Source of the DNA: Chryseobacterium joostei
GTDB taxonomy: Bacteria > Bacteroidota > Bacteroidia > Flavobacteriales > Weeksellaceae
Length of the DNA: 64,000 nucleotides
Assembly (NCBI RefSeq): GCF_003815775.1
Contig: NZ_CP033926.1
Span: 2,108,001 to 2,172,000 of the forward strand
Reading direction: 5' to 3'
Shown here: one piece after another, positions 61,328 through 64,000 of the stretch
How positions within the stretch are numbered: the stretch's first letter is position 1
Layout: the number at the start of each line of letters is the position of its first letter
Translations under genes and position numbers: made by a program
Notes under the pieces: generated by a model
What the model was told of the DNA's origin: nothing
The model's database searches: none
Seen by the model: the letters and a program-made list of their open reading frames with translations, nothing else

Positions 61328-62674
61328 CTAGTGGTTAATTTCGTTTAATATTCTTATGGCCGGCGCCTTTACAATGGAACGGGTCCATATATCATTATTG
61401 GGAACACTGGTTCCGTATAGAAAATCTGCTACAAAGTTGTCTTCGGGGAGATGAAGTTCAACAGAAAGCCGTGTCTGGCTGTCCGGATCTACTGTGGTAT
61501 TGCTTGAAACGTTCAATCCGTTGTTGAGCAACTCAACGTTAATTTCATATTCTGATCTTCCCAACTGACTATTGCTATACAGTCCAAAGTTTGCTGAAAT
61601 GTGAGTATAATCAGCCAATCCATGATAGTTGTATATGGGTTTCTTATCTATTGAAAGATCTTTCATGTAGGTTTTCAATTCTGTATAAAAACTTTCAAGT
61701 AAGGGATGTCTGTTATAATCTACTTCAAAATACATGTCCAGATTAAACACAGATGATATTCTATTGGTCTCTTCAAGCATAAGCTTTCCATATACTTTTG
61801 AAAGCTCATTGTATACTTTATCTCTGCAAACATAAGCCTGTGACAAAATAGTTCCCTCCTCAATTCCATAATCTGAAAGTAAAGCATTCCATATTTTGTT
61901 ACCTCCTGCATCTGTTTTTGTATTTCTGATGTCTTCAACATACACCTTCAGATGATCAATATTTAAAAAATCCGTAGAAATATATACCGATTGAGGCCCT
62001 TCCAAATACCCTCCACCAATGTCTGCATGTGCTCCGGGAACAAAAATTTCTTTCCAAACTGATGAATATCCCTCTATCTTCTGATCTTGCATAGCTCTTG
62101 AGTCCCCAAAAAAACCTGTCAATGGGAAGAAAAACCTACATTCATTAACAGCGCAGATGTGAAGTGCATTTTCTACCCGATGAGAAAGACTCAGATCGTA
62201 GGTATTGAACGGCTTAGATTCCACAGCATCAAAAATTCCCATGAATTTTATCTTAATATTCCCATTGAAATAATGGGATAGGAATTGATTGCAAAAAGTT
62301 CTTGCCAGCATCCCTCCTCTACCGAATCCGTATAAGTAAAAGTGGTATTCGCAGCCAACTTCTTTGATTATCTTCTCTACAAAATCATGGGCTTTCTGAA
62401 GCTTATCATCAGAAGAATATCCGTTTCCATAAGGTGGGTTAGCACATGTTGCCATTGCAAAATTGCTATCTTCTTTTCCTGTTACGGTTCCTATTCCCTC
62501 AATATATATTTTCTCATATCCGTTAAATGATCTGTATAATTTATAGATATTGGTAAATGCGCCATGATAGCTTTCATTATTGTTCAGCGGTTTATCTGAT
62601 GAAAGAGCATTTACTCCGTTGTTTCCTGTACCGTCAAAAAAAATTCCGACGGAAATCACTCTACTGCCATTCAT
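61328..62674 (-). CDS. Tle1-like DUF2235 protein with substituted nucleophile
   Basis: A 448-residue alpha/beta-hydrolase-like protein of the DUF2235 family, which includes type VI secretion phospholipase effectors (Tle1). The entry FFDGTGNN (about residues 12-19) is typical. The nucleophile elbow should read GFSRGA but is Gly-Phe-Gly118-Arg-Gly (codon GGT at 62321-62323). The acidic residue (Asp149 in MGIFDAV) and the His in VPGAHADIGGGYL (His216) are kept. No signal peptide or recognised T6SS adaptor sits next to it. The last 200 residues are unlike the enzyme. It may be catalytically inactive. It stands alone. Confidence 0.75.
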   Translation of the reverse strand: MNGSRVISVGIFFDGTGNNGVNALSSDKPLNNNESYHGAFTNIYKLYRSFNGYEKIYIEGIGTVTGKEDSNFAMATCANPPYGNGYSSDDKLQKAHDFVEKIIKEVGCEYHFYLYGFGRGGMLARTFCNQFLSHYFNGNIKIKFMGIFDAVESKPFNTYDLSLSHRVENALHICAVNECRFFFPLTGFFGDSRAMQDQKIEGYSSVWKEIFVPGAHADIGGGYLEGPQSVYISTDFLNIDHLKVYVEDIRNTKTDAGGNKIWNALLSDYGIEEGTILSQAYVCRDKVYNELSKVYGKLMLEETNRISSVFNLDMYFEVDYNRHPLLESFYTELKTYMKDLSIDKKPIYNYHGLADYTHISANFGLYSNSQLGRSEYEINVELLNNGLNVSSNTTVDPDSQTRLSVELHLPEDNFVADFLYGTSVPNNDIWTRSIVKAPAIRILNEINH

Positions 62675-62795
62675 TATTTTAATAATTTTTAATACAGATC
62701 CTGTCTGTACATTTATGTTTTTTTGCTTAAAATCCCCAAAAGAGACATTTCAAAATAACGGAAGAAAGATTGGTTAAGCTAGAGTGAAAAGTACC

Positions 62796-62824
62796 AAATA
62801 AAAAATTCCGTATTTCTACGGAAT
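62796..62824 (-). terminator. Terminator of the response-regulator gene
   Basis: ATTCCGTA pairs with TACGGAAT around TTTC; the minus strand continues into TTTTTATTT. It starts 5 bases after the stop. Confidence 0.75.
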
Positions 62825-62828
62825 GGGG

Positions 62829-63506
62829 TTATATTTTTTCAAGTGAGTATATGTTATTCACAATGGCGTAGATTACGATTCCCACTGTGTTTTTGGCACC
62901 AATCTTTTCAAGGATCCGTTGCCTGTGGCTTTCCACAGTTCTTGGGCTTATAAAGAGTTTTTCGCCTATTTCATTATTGGTAAATTCCTGACAAATTAGT
63001 TTTACAACATCTTTTTCTCTTTCAGACAGTTCATCTTCTGTTTCAAAAAGTGAATTTTTCTTGGCTGTACTATTCATGTAGGTAAACAGCATCTGATGAT
63101 CTTCAGCAGTAAAGAAAACTCCGTTTTTATCCACCATTGTTATGGCATCTATAAACGTTTTCTTATTTGAGTTTTTGGGAAGGAAAGCTGAAACTCCCAG
63201 CTTCACCATATACCCCAGAATGGAGGTTTTGTAGTGTGAAGAAAGGATAATGATTTTAAGATCCGGATATTTATCCTTGAGAATTTCCACCAGCTCAAAT
63301 CCGTTCATGGGTTTCATCTGGACATCTACAAGTGCAATATCAGGAAATTCTGATGGTGAAAGTTTTTCCAGATCTTCTATAAAATCGGGACCATTATCGG
63401 CAGTAAGACAAACGGATATGTTTTTTTCATTAGATAGCAGCATTTTCACCCCTTCAAGGATCAGCTGTTCATCATCAATCAGTGCTATTTTGATTTGGGA
63501 ACTCAT
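62829..63506 (-). CDS. NarL/LuxR-family response regulator
   Basis: A 225-residue two-component regulator. The receiver domain (1-125) has the acidic pair (IALIDDEQLILEG) and the phosphoacceptor Asp61 in DVQMKPMNGF, with Lys in AFLPKNSNK. The C-terminal LuxR-type HTH reads LSEREKDVVKLICQEFTNNE, IGEKLFISPRTVESHRQRIL. Its start overlaps the histidine kinase stop by 32 bases, so the two genes are co-translated and form one phosphorelay. Targets are unknown. Confidence 0.9.
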   Translation of the reverse strand: MSSQIKIALIDDEQLILEGVKMLLSNEKNISVCLTADNGPDFIEDLEKLSPSEFPDIALVDVQMKPMNGFELVEILKDKYPDLKIIILSSHYKTSILGYMVKLGVSAFLPKNSNKKTFIDAITMVDKNGVFFTAEDHQMLFTYMNSTAKKNSLFETEDELSEREKDVVKLICQEFTNNEIGEKLFISPRTVESHRQRILEKIGAKNTVGIVIYAIVNNIYSLEKI

Positions 63507-64000
63507 GATATTTTGGAATTTTTACAATTAAACGACTTCCTTTATTTAAAAAAGTTTTTTTCCATTTGTGAACGGCATTCATAGACTGGATTCTGGATTC
63601 AATATTCTTGATTCCCATTCCTTTTTTTACCTCTTCATATTCAAATCCCTGCCCATTATCTGAAATCACGACAGTCATATTTTGTGGATAATCTTTTATG
63701 TAAATCCACAGGTCTGTAGCATCAGAATGCTTGATAACATTGGTGGTGAATTCCTGAATAATCCTATACAACTGTACTTCTACAAAAAGATCCTTCTTTT
63801 TATATCCCGGCATCACCTGCAGGGAAATATTAATTTTATGCGAAAGATTGGCAATCAGTTCTTCTGCATATAAAACCAGCCCAACGGATTCAAGATTAAC
63901 AGGATATAGTGAGTGGGAAATACTTCTGGCAGCATCAATCAGGGAAGACATCTGACCGTAAATATTTTTTTTAATCACCTCATCACCATGGGTATCAAGA
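63475..64000 (-). CDS. Histidine kinase, C-terminal part (N-terminus outside window)
   Basis: The last 174 residues of a HisKA_3/HATPase_c sensor kinase, partner of the regulator at 62829. The frame is open to the window edge (LDTHGDEVIKK leads in from outside). The N-box is RIIQEFTTNVIKHSDATD, the G1 box VVISDNGQGFEYEEV and the G2 box GMGIKNIESR. Spacing fits the NarX/NarL-type kinase family. The H-box and any sensor or membrane part lie outside. An in-frame GTG at 63978 is not the start. Confidence 0.8.
   Translation of the reverse strand, partial: LDTHGDEVIKKNIYGQMSSLIDAARSISHSLYPVNLESVGLVLYAEELIANLSHKINISLQVMPGYKKKDLFVEVQLYRIIQEFTTNVIKHSDATDLWIYIKDYPQNMTVVISDNGQGFEYEEVKKGMGIKNIESRIQSMNAVHKWKKTFLNKGSRLIVKIPKYHEFPNQNSTD

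Noticed and set aside
1..64000. tRNA, rRNA, CRISPR arrays, insertion sequences, integrases
   Set aside because: No T-loop-like tRNA sequence, no rRNA stretch, no repeat-spacer array and no transposase or integrase frame was seen on either strand; very short or diverged elements could be missed.

Overview
The window is a 64 kb, low-GC, gene-dense chromosomal piece from a member of the Bacteroidota, most likely a Chryseobacterium or close Flavobacteriia relative. The evidence is the gene families (OstA-like LPS export protein, YqgE/AlgH, a carboxypeptidase-regulatory-domain TonB receptor, S16 with a long Ala/Glu tail, Flavobacteriia-type START-like and membrane proteins), weak ribosome binding sites, and several -7 promoter boxes of the Bacteroidota form TAnnTTTG. 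It looks like ordinary chromosome with small accessory insertions. I saw no rRNA, tRNA, CRISPR array, insertion sequence, integrase or phage genes.

Layout. 1-2.3 kb: 5' part of asnS, then a coupled pair (CDP-alcohol phosphotransferase with a variant motif, and a surface-repeat protein). 2.3-5.8 kb: two translationally coupled regulators followed by a secreted serine hydrolase. 5.8-13.6 kb: rpsP-rimM, nitroreductase, a GreA-like factor, an M3 peptidase and small proteins. 13.6-19.6 kb: a serine-hydrolase remnant, an MFS exporter with its TetR repressor and operators, an epimerase and a Crp/Fnr regulator divergent from an outer-membrane barrel (19.6-22.0 kb). 22.1-23.8 kb: a TetR gene facing a two-gene membrane cassette, one gene of only 44 codons, across a perfect 24-bp palindrome. 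23.8-25.4 kb: tyrS behind what looks like a peptide-leader attenuator. 26.6-32.5 kb: a six-gene Ter-type stress cassette (two TerD proteins, two vWA proteins, a PP2C phosphatase, a kinase). 32.6-53 kb: mostly housekeeping genes (panD, HU, pdxH, amidase, ostA, fur, kup, pdhB, pssA, an LTA-synthase-like enzyme, an exonuclease, a universal stress protein). 53-59 kb: trigger factor and a probable metal-uptake group (His-rich lipoprotein, TonB receptor, small Cys/His protein). 59-64 kb: an ABC-F protein, a Tle1-like DUF2235 protein that lacks its nucleophilic serine, and a NarL-type response regulator with its histidine kinase, which runs off the window.

The most interesting points are the Tyr-codon leader plus terminator in front of tyrS, the Ser-to-Gly change in the Tle1-like protein, the compact TerD/TerY/PP2C/kinase cassette with an Ig-like domain on the phosphatase, and the TetR-controlled cassette with a hidden 44-residue membrane protein. 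All functions are read from sequence motifs and recalled family knowledge. No search was run.
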